NCBI RefSeq assembly: GCF_014203275.1
Contig: NZ_JACHIP010000011.1
Location: forward strand, 17,626 to 81,625
DNA from: Granulicella aggregans
GTDB lineage: Bacteria; Acidobacteriota; Terriglobia; Terriglobales; Acidobacteriaceae
Reading direction: 5' to 3'
DNA: 64,000 nucleotides
The notes under the pieces were generated by a model. It was given only the letters and a program-made list of their open reading frames with translations, was not told where the DNA came from and made no database searches. The position numbers and the translations under genes are program-made. Shown here piece after piece: positions 51,604 to 60,129 of this stretch (position 1 is the first letter of the stretch; the number at the start of each line of letters is the position of its first letter).

Positions 51604-54600
51604 TCATTGCACAGTGATGGTTATCGTCGTGGATTGCTGTATCGCGCCGGAAGTGGCAGTCACAGTCACTGTTGATTGAGTCGGCGGTTTTTTAGAACTG
51701 CCATTCCCGCCGCACCCGATGAACGCGGAGAGTGTCACCGCGCTTAGAGCGAGTAAGACAATGCGGTATGTGGAGCGACGCCCTTTCCGCCCCAGGAGAC
51801 ATAACGCCGCCAATGCGAAACAACTCACCGGTGCTCCAGGAAGGTTATGGGAGCGGTTTGCGGCTGTGTTCATGCTGGTCAGGACGGTCAGTATCGTCGA
51901 GGCCGAGGCGCCCGCCGTTGGTGTAACCGTGGCCGGCGTAAACGAGCAGGTCGACGCCGCTAGTAGTCCAGAACAGTTGAAGGTTACGGCACCTGAGAAG
52001 CCATTGAGGGAAGCGATGCTCAGACCGATCGAACCCTGCTGTCCTTTGGCGATCGTAAGCGCTGAAGTCGTGGATGTGAGGCTAAACGAGGGAGCAGGCA
52101 GGTTGATGTTGTAGGCGGCGGAGCCCAGGGCACTGGGCGAGCCATTCCCCACGGCGATGGCCTCGATTGTGGCGGTTAATGCAATGGAGATCGGTCCGCT
52201 GTAGAGGGTCGAGCTGGTCGAAGGCGTTGTTCCATCGGTGGTGTAGTAGATGTTTGCGCCGATTGTTGCATCCGAGATCGTCACGGACTGAACGGAGGTG
52301 TAAGTGCCTGCTGCTGGTGTGAAGGTCGGTGTCGCAGCCGGTGACAATGTCAGCGTGTAGGTTGCCGATGCAACACTGCTGTTGGGGTATCCTGCAGCGA
52401 TGGCGATGGCGCGAACCGTCTCGCTTGCGGCCACGGTGATTGGAGCGGTATAGAGCGTCGAACTCGTCGAAGGAGTGCTACCGTCGGTCGTGTAGTAGAT
52501 TGCCGCATCCGCCGTGGTATCGGAGAGCGTGACCGTCTGCACCGTGGTGAAGCTGCCTCCCGCCGGTGAGATAGTCGGTGCTGTATTGGCTCCAAGCGCG
52601 ATGGTGATACTGTCTAGGCCTGGCGCATACCCACTGGCGTTCGGATTTGAGAACACGATTGAATTCGCGACCCCACCATTGAGTTGCACAGGCAGGACGT
52701 AAGGAACCGGATCGCTGAAGTTGGTGCCGTTCAGGTCCAGCTCAATCGGCGTTCCTCCATTTACCGTGACAAAGAAGGTCCGCTGCCCCGAAGTTACATA
52801 GTCGATCTCCATTTGATACGTTCCCGTCGATGGAACGGTGACATTCGGGAAGGTAACGGTGTTGCTGGCTCCACCACCGAAGTTGCCCACATAGGCGCCG
52901 CCTGAAGCGCGGGAGCTGTAGTTGAAACCTGAAGTCCCCGCCAACTGCGCGCCCTCGGCCTCGTACGTAGTGAAGCTTGGGGACGGCTCTTTTCCATCTC
53001 CTCTGATCGCGATGCGGTCGAGGTCCGCGCCATAGCCTGAGGGATTGCCAAACGCGATGGTGTTATTGCCCGCGCTCAAAGTGACGGGAACTGTAGAGCT
53101 CTGAGGCAGCATATAGCTGCCACCACTCATATTCAGCGACTGTGCCGGGCCTCCGTTTACCGAATACTCCAGTGTGCGCGGCCCCTGCGTCATCCCACCG
53201 ATCTCCATCTGATAGGTGCCAGCGCTTGTCACATTCACATTGGCGAATGTAACCATACTGTTGCCGCCAATGTTTCCCACCTTAAGACCGCCGGAGCAGG
53301 CAGAGCAGGACGCTATAGAAGCGGACCCGCTGAGTGTTGCTGCCTCCGCTTCATACACCTTCCCGATTGGAACAGGGGAGATTGCGACATCGGGCGTCAC
53401 TTTCAGAATGCGTGATCCATGTCCCAAGATCATGGCGCTGAAACCTGCTTGAAATGCGCCGAGATCGGTCTTGTTCCACAAATCGCGCACTGCGGTTGCA
53501 TTGTTGAAGCCCAGATCGCTCCAGCGGACGTCCACCCGATCCGGAATGGCAGTCAGGTTATACATGGCAACGTACACGCTTCCGTCGCCCGTATTGGCCA
53601 TCCATACCGGGTGAAAACCTCCAACCATCTGCGCCGCCGGGTGTCCTGACTGATCGACAGCGAGCAGCTCATCGTTAGTAAACGCGGATTTGGCAAAGTC
53701 ATCGAGATTTGTCAGGTCGCCCCCGAGATAGAGCGGCGAGTTCGCCATCGACCACAGGGTGATGGCTGTCTGCTTCTCAGTCGCTGTGATGCCATCAGCG
53801 ATTCCATCGCCAACATCCAGGGTGTCGAGATCATTCCATCCCGCGGTTGGGCCGGCAGCGTTCTGCCAGGCAACGTCGTCGTATTCGCGGACAAGGATGC
53901 GCGGCCAGTTGGTCAGCACCCCGGTGCCGCAGTTGCCTTCACACTCTACGTCGTCATCGATTCGCCGTGCGTTGGAGAATTGTTGCCAGGTGTCCAGGTA
54001 ATCCTGGTCAAGCTGCCACGAAACAGTGAGCCACATCGGACGACCGCTCGACGTGATCGCCTTCGAATAAGCTTCAACGTCCGGCCGATTGTCGATCGAG
54101 AGATCGTTCACATAAGAGCCCGGGGTGACGGCGTCCAACTTGATAAAATCGATCCCCCATGAGGCGAAGAGAGCGACGATGGAGTCGATGTACTCCTGAG
54201 CACCGGGCTTCGTGAAATCAATCTTGTCGTGGTAAGGATTCGGGAGCGCACCTGCAAAAGAATTACCCTTAGCCAGGGGCATCACAACGATGTCCTGCGT
54301 GTGATACGAAGTTCCCAGAACTGGATAGTTGCCATCGACCGCTGGCTGCTCGATTCCCGGGATCCAGTAGATACCGGCCTTCTGGCCATTGGCATGGATG
54401 TGATCGACAAGTGCTTTGATATCGGGAAAAGTGGAAGAGCTTGGTAGCGGGCGTCCATTGGAATCGAAGGAGCCTTGCCAGCCGGAATCGATGTTGATGT
54501 ACGCGAAGCCATGCTCCTCGAGTCCAGAGGATTTGAGAGCGTCCGACTCGGCCTGGATATTGGCCTGGGTAAGGAAAGCGCTGTTGATCGTCTGTTCGCT

Positions 54601-54717
54601 GAAACTGCTCCAGCCGAGATAGGGCTGCTGCCCAACGCCGTTTACCTGAGCGTTCCCCAGGGATGCGGTTGCGAACAATGCTAGGAGCATTGCGGGGGTA
54701 AGCAAATTTTGTCTCAT
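51604..54717 (-). CDS. GH27 alpha-galactosidase with CBM35-like and repeat modules
   Basis: The 1037-residue secreted enzyme has a signal peptide (MRQNLLTPAMLLALFATASL), a GH27 barrel (PYLGWSSFSEQTINS, AYINIDSGWQGSFDSNGRPL, nucleophile in DFIKLDAVTPG, acid/base region NARRIDDDVECEGNC) and a C-terminal beta domain. Two CBM35-like modules follow (from YEAEAATLSGSA and YEAEGAQLAGTSG), then two chitobiase-C-like repeats (ISDATIGANIYYTTDGTTPS), an Ig-like part and a final hydrophobic segment with a Ser/Thr-rich end. It would cleave alpha-galactosides outside the cell or at the surface. The ATG at 54717 follows GAGG; the frame goes on to 54873. Confidence 0.9.
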   Translation of the reverse strand: MRQNLLTPAMLLALFATASLGNAQVNGVGQQPYLGWSSFSEQTINSAFLTQANIQAESDALKSSGLEEHGFAYINIDSGWQGSFDSNGRPLPSSSTFPDIKALVDHIHANGQKAGIYWIPGIEQPAVDGNYPVLGTSYHTQDIVVMPLAKGNSFAGALPNPYHDKIDFTKPGAQEYIDSIVALFASWGIDFIKLDAVTPGSYVNDLSIDNRPDVEAYSKAITSSGRPMWLTVSWQLDQDYLDTWQQFSNARRIDDDVECEGNCGTGVLTNWPRILVREYDDVAWQNAAGPTAGWNDLDTLDVGDGIADGITATEKQTAITLWSMANSPLYLGGDLTNLDDFAKSAFTNDELLAVDQSGHPAAQMVGGFHPVWMANTGDGSVYVAMYNLTAIPDRVDVRWSDLGFNNATAVRDLWNKTDLGAFQAGFSAMILGHGSRILKVTPDVAISPVPIGKVYEAEAATLSGSASIASCSACSGGLKVGNIGGNSMVTFANVNVTSAGTYQMEIGGMTQGPRTLEYSVNGGPAQSLNMSGGSYMLPQSSTVPVTLSAGNNTIAFGNPSGYGADLDRIAIRGDGKEPSPSFTTYEAEGAQLAGTSGFNYSSRASGGAYVGNFGGGASNTVTFPNVTVPSTGTYQMEIDYVTSGQRTFFVTVNGGTPIELDLNGTNFSDPVPYVLPVQLNGGVANSIVFSNPNASGYAPGLDSITIALGANTAPTISPAGGSFTTVQTVTLSDTTADAAIYYTTDGSTPSTSSTLYTAPITVAASETVRAIAIAAGYPNSSVASATYTLTLSPAATPTFTPAAGTYTSVQSVTISDATIGANIYYTTDGTTPSTSSTLYSGPISIALTATIEAIAVGNGSPSALGSAAYNINLPAPSFSLTSTTSALTIAKGQQGSIGLSIASLNGFSGAVTFNCSGLLAASTCSFTPATVTPTAGASASTILTVLTSMNTAANRSHNLPGAPVSCFALAALCLLGRKGRRSTYRIVLLALSAVTLSAFIGCGGNGSSKKPPTQSTVTVTATSGAIQQSTTITITVQ

Positions 54718-55091
54718 GTTGTTGCCTCTGGCCTCGATTCGATTTGAGCTGGAAAACATTCCGAGCAGGTGCTCAGCTATAAAACGTGTACGAACACGTT
54801 TTGTCAAGAAGAACGCGGGGCCATAAGAAAGTGTGCGGTGGCGGCAGGCGGATGCACGATAGGCTGTGGGCATGAGGAGTGGTGTCTTTCAGCGCAGATA
54901 GAAGCTTCCGAGCGCGCGGCCGCTGATACAGCGTCTGATCCAGGTGGCGATAGAATTGGAACTCGGAGTCTCGCTTACGGCTCACCTGTCTCCGCCGAAA
55001 GACACCCATCCTGCGGCTGCCAGAAAGGGCGCCTGCGAAGCCGTTGAGGAGGCAATAGTCGGCGATGAAGGATCCTGGCGACCTCATTTGA
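54718..55091. other. Intergenic region upstream of GH27
   Basis: About 370 bases with the operator described at 54781-54802 and otherwise no supported gene. Short frames on both strands have no ribosome sites or domains. Confidence 0.35.
54781..54802. promoter_or_regulatory. Perfect palindromic operator before the GH27 gene
   Basis: Arms aaaacgtgt (54781-54789) and acacgtttt (54794-54802) flank acga. Palindromes with ACG half-sites are typical of LacI-family binding. It lies 64 bases before the ATG at 54717, within the probable promoter, and shares gtgtacg with the site at 51468. Confidence 0.55.
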
Positions 55092-55283
55092 TCAGGCTGG
55101 AGATTCAGTCGGGTTCGCCAAGCTTCTGTACCTCTCGATCGCTGCGTGAACCTCTAGCATCGCGATGGAGGTTGCACGACGGCTGAGGTCGGAGCGTTCC
55201 AAGCGACGCGCCTCAGCCTTGAAACCTTCGCTATCGGTAGTCCATTTGGAGATCAGTGTGTGGAGGTCTGCTTGTTCGGCCAT
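55092..55283 (-). CDS. Small hypothetical protein
   Basis: A 63-residue helical protein (ADLHTLISKWTTDSEGFKAE, ATSIAMLEVHAAIERYRSLA). It has good codon use but no ribosome site before the ATG; a slightly longer frame starts at 55298. Upstream is an inverted repeat (ataac, gttat around 55307-55320). No family recognised. It diverges from the helicase gene. Confidence 0.4.
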   Translation of the reverse strand: MAEQADLHTLISKWTTDSEGFKAEARRLERSDLSRRATSIAMLEVHAAIERYRSLANPTESPA

Positions 55284-55476
55284 GAATAAAGATAGCAACT
55301 ATACATAACGGTTGTTATCAGACGTAAGTCGTTTGCAATGAATTACTTACACTATATCGCCCAACGTGCTCAGAGTCAACCTCGCCCTCTCTCTACATGA
55401 GCCTAACCGACGACGGGTCGCGCGGCCTTTTAGATCCGAGAGCGATTCGCCATGGAACGAATAGGATCAGTCATGA

Positions 55477-56973
55477 ATGCTGCATTCAGATACACCCTCC
55501 TTTCAGCCCGTTGCTGAGCAGCGCCTCGCAGTCGAGCTCTTTCTTGCAGGCGGGAATCTTCGGATCGACGCCTATGCGGGAGCGGGCAAAACAACTACGC
55601 TGAAGATGCTGGCTGGCAGCAAGCCCTCGTCGGCTCTCTACCTAGCCTTCAATCGCTCGATTGCCTCCGAAGCTCGAGGGCGCTTCCCGGCGCATGTGAA
55701 ATGTGCAACGACGCACTCGGTTGCGTTCCGGGCAGTTCGAAGGAGCCTGGGCTATCCAGAGTGGAAGCTCACAGAAAGCCTGACACCCAACCTGATCCTC
55801 CAGGCCTTTCGTCTACCGGGAGAGATTACCTTCCATTCAGGCGTAGTGCTTGAGCAGAAGTCTTACGCTGCCGTCCTCCGCGACGGGCTGAAGCTATTCC
55901 TCCAAAGTCGCGATGCGGCTCCATCTACGTTGCATGTTCCCCGTTATGGGGCCTTTGAGCGGCTGGGCTCTGAACAGTTCGAAAGCTTTGCGAGACAGGT
56001 CGCTGAGCACCTTGGATATCTTTGGTCGAGCATGCTCGATCGATCCAAGGGCCTGCCGCTCGGTCATGATGGCTATCTGAAACTATGGGCGCTGTCGAAT
56101 CCTCGCGCACAGGCTGAGTACATCATGGTCGACGAGGCGCAGGACCTCAACCCAGTCCTGTTAGAAGTGCTAAATCGATCAGAGTGCCAGATTGTGTATG
56201 TGGGCGACGCGAACCAGCAGATCTATGAATGGCGCGGGGCTGTGAACGCAATGGACCAGGTTCAAACGCGCCATCGGTGCTTACTGTCACAGTCCTTTCG
56301 TTTTGGTCCCGAGATCGCGGCGGCGGCGACTATCGTACTTCGCACGCTGGGTTCGCGAGAGCCGCTTCGTGGCTCTTCATCTGTCCCCTCTCACATCGGT
56401 CGCGTCAAGCCGGACGCCATACTTGCTCGCAGCAATGCAGCGGTGATGTCCAACGTCCTTAGGTGCCTTGCTCGCAACTTGCGGTGTGCCGTGGTTGGCG
56501 GAACGAAAGACTTGGAGCGTGTCCTTACAGATGTGCAGCGAGTGAAGCAAAATCAACCTGGACAATCCCCGGAACTAGTCGGGTTCCAAGGATGGAAGGA
56601 CGTGATGAGCTTCAGCAATCGGCCCGAGGGTGAGGGTTTGCGACCGCTGGTGAATCTCGTTCAGGAACACGACGAGACTCGTATTTTAGGAGCGCTCTCT
56701 AAATGTGAGTCGAATGAGTCGACAGCGCAGGTCATCTGTTCGACTGCCCATCGATCCAAAGGAAGAGAGTGGGACTACGTGTATCTCGACCCTGATTTTG
56801 AAGCTGGCTTCCTGAGAGCGAAGCGCCTCGGGTCAGCGGAGGCGGCCAAGGCCACCGCATCAGAAGCGAGGCTGCTTTATGTTGCCATGACCCGAGCGAA
56901 ACTCGGGGTACAACTGCCACGGGAGGTGGCAAAGCGTTTCGGCATCCGCAACACCGGCCAATACACTATTTGA
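55477..56973 (+). CDS. UvrD-like DNA helicase
   Basis: A 498-residue SF1A helicase: motif I DAYAGAGKTTTLK near residue 30, LYLAFNRSIASEARGRF (Ia), motif II YIMVDEAQDLNPVLLEV, motif III VYVGDANQQIYEWRGAVNA, QSFRFGPEIA (IV), the motif V region ICSTAHRSKGREWDYVYLDP and motif VI LLYVAMTRAK. It lacks large 1B/2B insertions and is short compared with UvrD (about 720), closer to F-box-helicase-like proteins. It would unwind DNA with ATP, perhaps in repair or recombination. The ATG at 55477 has AGGA about ten bases before it. It stands alone. Confidence 0.88.
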   Translation: MLHSDTPSFQPVAEQRLAVELFLAGGNLRIDAYAGAGKTTTLKMLAGSKPSSALYLAFNRSIASEARGRFPAHVKCATTHSVAFRAVRRSLGYPEWKLTESLTPNLILQAFRLPGEITFHSGVVLEQKSYAAVLRDGLKLFLQSRDAAPSTLHVPRYGAFERLGSEQFESFARQVAEHLGYLWSSMLDRSKGLPLGHDGYLKLWALSNPRAQAEYIMVDEAQDLNPVLLEVLNRSECQIVYVGDANQQIYEWRGAVNAMDQVQTRHRCLLSQSFRFGPEIAAAATIVLRTLGSREPLRGSSSVPSHIGRVKPDAILARSNAAVMSNVLRCLARNLRCAVVGGTKDLERVLTDVQRVKQNQPGQSPELVGFQGWKDVMSFSNRPEGEGLRPLVNLVQEHDETRILGALSKCESNESTAQVICSTAHRSKGREWDYVYLDPDFEAGFLRAKRLGSAEAAKATASEARLLYVAMTRAKLGVQLPREVAKRFGIRNTGQYTI

Positions 56974-57200
56974 CTTCGAGTTCGCGAAAAACGGGGTGTC
57001 GGCAACTTCGACCGCTCGGACGGTCCGAGTGGAATGATTGCCGAAACACAGGCGGTTTTCGGAAACTGAGCTGGCTTGATCCCTTAGTACCGCCGCTCTT
57101 TCCGCTGACAAGAAACTTTCGGGGGAGTACGATCCTGGCCATTGGTTCAATGCGGTACGATCCGAAACATACAAGTCGCTTTTGTTGCAAGGACGCACTT

Positions 57201-58175
57201 CTAGGCGATGGTGATCACGACTTTGCCGCGAACGTGGCCGGACTCCACTTGGCGAACAGCTTCTGCAATCTCGCGCAAAGCGTAGGTGCGGTTGACAACG
57301 GGAACTACCTTTCCTGCCTGGACTAGAGCGGCGAGAGTTGCCAAATCCCCGGAATTGACTTTGGCGAACAGACCGGGCATCTTCTGACTGACAAAACGCG
57401 ACCGAATTGCATTCGCAAGCACTCCCGAGAGCAGATTCCATGTGCTGTTCTCTGGGCCGCCGCCGCCACACGAGATGTACGTTCCGCGCGGATGCAATGC
57501 ACGCAAATAGTCGGCTAACGAACGATTGCCGACCAGATCAAAGAGCAGATCATAGAGTTTGGTTGACCGGGCAAAATCCTCGCGCGTGTAATCGATCACT
57601 TCGTCCGCCCCAATTGACCGGAGAAAGTCGATATTACGGGTGCTGCATACCCCTGTGACACGCACGCCAAGCGATTTGGCAATCTGCACGGCGAAGGTTC
57701 CCACTCCGCCCGCTGCCCCGTTGATGAGAATAGTTTGTCCTGTCTGAACTTCGCCTTTGTCACGCAAGCCTTGCAGCGCGGTGATTCCAGCGATAGGTAA
57801 GCATGCGGCTTGTTCAAACGAAATCTCTTGCGGCTTCACGGCGAGCTGCGATGCGACAGCGCAAGCATATTCCGCAAACGACCCTTTGGCTGTGCCGAAG
57901 ACTTCATCGCCGATCATGAATTGTGCAACCTTGGCACCGACTGCCTCAATTGTCCCGGCGACATCGGCGCCAAGCCGCGGAGACTTCGGCCTGCTCATTC
58001 CGGTGAACAGGCGGATGAATGACGGTGTACCGCGCAGGAAGTGCCAGTCATACGGATTCACCGAGGCGGCGTGAACCCGGATCAGGACCTCGCCCTCTGC
58101 TGGCGTGGGTTTTGGGATCTCCTGGAATTCGAGCACATCCGGAGAGCCGTAACGGCGATAGACGACTGCTTGCAT
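57201..58175 (-). CDS. MDR-family NAD(P)-dependent oxidoreductase (quinone reductase-like)
   Basis: A 324-residue medium-chain dehydrogenase: an N-terminal GroES-like domain (GEVLIRVHAASVNPYDWHFL, RLGADVAGTIEAVG) and a Rossmann domain (ILINGAAGGVGTFAVQIAKS, then VIDYTREDFA). Catalytic zinc ligands of alcohol dehydrogenases are missing, so it belongs to the quinone oxidoreductase/zeta-crystallin type (COG0604). It would reduce quinones or enals with NADPH in the cytosol. The ATG follows ATGGGTCA without a strong ribosome site. It is a single gene. Confidence 0.88.
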   Translation of the reverse strand: MQAVVYRRYGSPDVLEFQEIPKPTPAEGEVLIRVHAASVNPYDWHFLRGTPSFIRLFTGMSRPKSPRLGADVAGTIEAVGAKVAQFMIGDEVFGTAKGSFAEYACAVASQLAVKPQEISFEQAACLPIAGITALQGLRDKGEVQTGQTILINGAAGGVGTFAVQIAKSLGVRVTGVCSTRNIDFLRSIGADEVIDYTREDFARSTKLYDLLFDLVGNRSLADYLRALHPRGTYISCGGGGPENSTWNLLSGVLANAIRSRFVSQKMPGLFAKVNSGDLATLAALVQAGKVVPVVNRTYALREIAEAVRQVESGHVRGKVVITIA

Positions 58176-58419
58176 TGACCCATGTCCAATTCAAGAATCT
58201 TGTCGGCAATCATACGCGGAGTCGTCGGAGAAGGTGTGTGGTATCTAACTCGCGCACCTCCTTCGACAGCGAGTGATGCTCTGGTTCGGAAGTCGATTTG
58301 CACGAAAAACGGTTTCGGCTACTCCGCGCGATTCTGCAAATCCCTCCACACTGTTTCCGATAACAACGTTATAGGAAACTACGCATCCCGATTAGAAGCA
58401 CCATGATCTACGACGTGTC

Positions 58420-58680
58420 CTAGCTAGTGACCAGGACCGTAATGATGCAGCATACGGAGCCCAGAGCGAAACACAGAGGTCGCGCAACCCACGCTGGCCA
58501 ACTCTGCCTCAAGAAAGCAATCAGTATAGCGGCAATCCCAAGAAATAAAGTAATTCGCTTGAGACAGGTAAAGGGCACATGTGCGAGTATGTCGTGCTTG
58601 AGGCAATATAGGAGTGCTAGGGAAGCACCCAGCCACGCAAAGGTGAGATTTGCTGCCTCCGTTTTTGGATGATCTGCCAT
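58420..58680 (-). CDS. Small membrane protein, unknown
   Basis: The 86-residue product has three hydrophobic segments (LTFAWLGASLALLYCL, ITLFLGIAAILIAFL and LCFALGSVCCIITVLV). It is a plausible small inner-membrane protein. No name or partner is apparent; it may be a decayed relative of a larger family. Confidence 0.5.
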   Translation of the reverse strand: MADHPKTEAANLTFAWLGASLALLYCLKHDILAHVPFTCLKRITLFLGIAAILIAFLRQSWPAWVARPLCFALGSVCCIITVLVTS

Positions 58681-59010
58681 GCGCCCAGTATCGGCTCAGC
58701 TGATGAAGATGCCAACTCTTTAATCACAGTTCATTCGCGGAACGTGGGCTTTTGGTTGGGTTTCGACAGCAATATCTCGGCAAACGGGATTTTCGACAAT
58801 GACACCCCGACAACCGGAGCTGTCGTAGGCGATCAAGGGCCTTCCCAAGACAGGCTATGGATTTGACGTTTGCAAAGATCGCGAACGTGCAACGAGCAAA
58901 TGACACGCTCGTTCCACAAACCCATAGCCTCGACGGCAGGCAAATTGAAGTTGCGGAGATTCCGCTGCTCTTTCCCTGCGGAGGTAAAGTCTTCCAGCTG
59001 TCGACGTAAT
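58681..59010. other. Intergenic region with a long inverted repeat
   Basis: No gene is supported. Arms aggctatggatttg (58852-58865) and caaacccatagcct (58917-58930) are inverted repeats with one mismatch over 14 bases, enclosing 51 bases. The structure resembles a small non-autonomous element or an RNA hairpin, without other proof. Confidence 0.4.
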
Positions 59011-59769
59011 CTATCGGGAGGCCTCAACGGTGCGTCCGTTGCGGGGTTGAATTGGCCGTGAGTTATTCGGGTAAAGTGCCGCGAAACTCTGTTCCTGGTG
59101 CACAGAGATGTCGAGAGGGGACTGCATCACGAACCACCGAACTCCTTCGGTGCACGGCGGGGTAGTTAAGGAGCCGGCGAAGGAGTAGTAACCCTCTGTT
59201 GCTGGAAGGATCTCTTTTGGATCAAGCGGGGTTGTGAGCGTCTTTACCTTCTCTTTCTCGGTTGGCACGTTATCCCACCCCATCTGGACGAGCGGATTGG
59301 CTTTGCCATCGGAAAGCAGAATAGCGACCAGAGCCAGATTCCCGTCTGCATCTTTATGGACCATATGAAGCTCCATGTCGAAGTGTTTACCCTCGATCGC
59401 ATCTTCGCTGGGATGATGGAAGTGGAACTGAATCAATTGATACTTGTCTCCGTCCGCGATCAGATAGTTGCCCGGTCCCACCAGCACTTGGACTGTGTGT
59501 CCGTTGTCGACTACCTGCGACGCGCCTGGATGGTAGTCAAAGACGAGCGGGGTGAGTTTTGCCGGCATGGCTCCTGCCACGTCAATAGGAGATTCTGTGT
59601 GTCCCAACGAACATGCTGAGTTGCTCGGATCCAGTTCACTCCAATGTTTCGGTCCGTTTTCATTGGAATAATCCCAGTGACGGGCCGTTTCAGGATTTTG
59701 TGCGGAGAGAGCAACGGGTGAGAGCATGACAGTTGCGAAGACGAAGTAAAGCATTCGATGGGTAATCAC
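59011..59769 (-). CDS. Alpha-class carbonic anhydrase, periplasmic
   Basis: The protein has a signal peptide (about residues 1-23, ALS-A) and the alpha-CA fold: HWDYSNENGPKHWSELDPSN, QSPI-like ESPIDVAGAM, the zinc histidines in LIQFHFHHPSEDAIEGKHFD and MELHMVHKD, and FAGSLTTPPCTEGVRWFVM. It would hydrate CO2 in the periplasm. The frame starts with a GTG at 59769 with GAGGA six bases before it, which fits better than the inner ATG. Length (252) is normal for bacterial alpha-CAs. It stands alone. Confidence 0.93.
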   Translation of the reverse strand: MITHRMLYFVFATVMLSPVALSAQNPETARHWDYSNENGPKHWSELDPSNSACSLGHTESPIDVAGAMPAKLTPLVFDYHPGASQVVDNGHTVQVLVGPGNYLIADGDKYQLIQFHFHHPSEDAIEGKHFDMELHMVHKDADGNLALVAILLSDGKANPLVQMGWDNVPTEKEKVKTLTTPLDPKEILPATEGYYSFAGSLTTPPCTEGVRWFVMQSPLDISVHQEQSFAALYPNNSRPIQPRNGRTVEASR

Positions 59770-60129
59770 GATAGTCCTCAGTATTCGTCGCGTCTTTCAA
59801 TCCAGGTTGTTCACTAGCTCTGAGGGACGTATGCCCTTCTATCGGCTCTGGAACCGTAAAAAATAGAGTTAATTCAGAATCTCTCAGTATCAGCGCGGCG
59901 GCCTGGTGGTCATCGGATAATCCTGACCCTATGCCATATAAGTTGCAGTAGGTAAGTGGTTTAGCGGACATACGCTAGATGGCGCGCGGGTATACGGTCT
60001 CTTAGCTGGCCATGCGGTACGGATCGAACTATGCGCTCATCCCATCGCTTGAACCGCCCGCTTCACGCCTCGCACGGAAGGTATGTAGCGTGTAAAACCC
60101 CGTTCCAAGTGAGACGGAAAGGAACATTC
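59770..60129. other. Divergent intergenic region
   Basis: About 360 bases between the carbonic anhydrase and chemotaxis-receptor starts. It holds both promoters. Frames present here have no ribosome sites or known domains. AAAGGA just before 60130 marks the receptor start. Confidence 0.35.

Noticed and set aside
52150..52600. Long near-identical repeats that might look like a CRISPR or tandem-repeat array
   Set aside because: They are two chitobiase-C-like protein repeats coded inside the GH27 gene, without spacer structure.
58899..59061. Short frames in the gap before the carbonic anhydrase gene that resemble recombinase ends
   Set aside because: The resemblance is only a few residues and the codon pattern is not gene-like.
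59690..59971. A 93-codon minus-strand frame upstream of the carbonic anhydrase
   Set aside because: It overlaps the real gene's start and has no ribosome site or homology signature.
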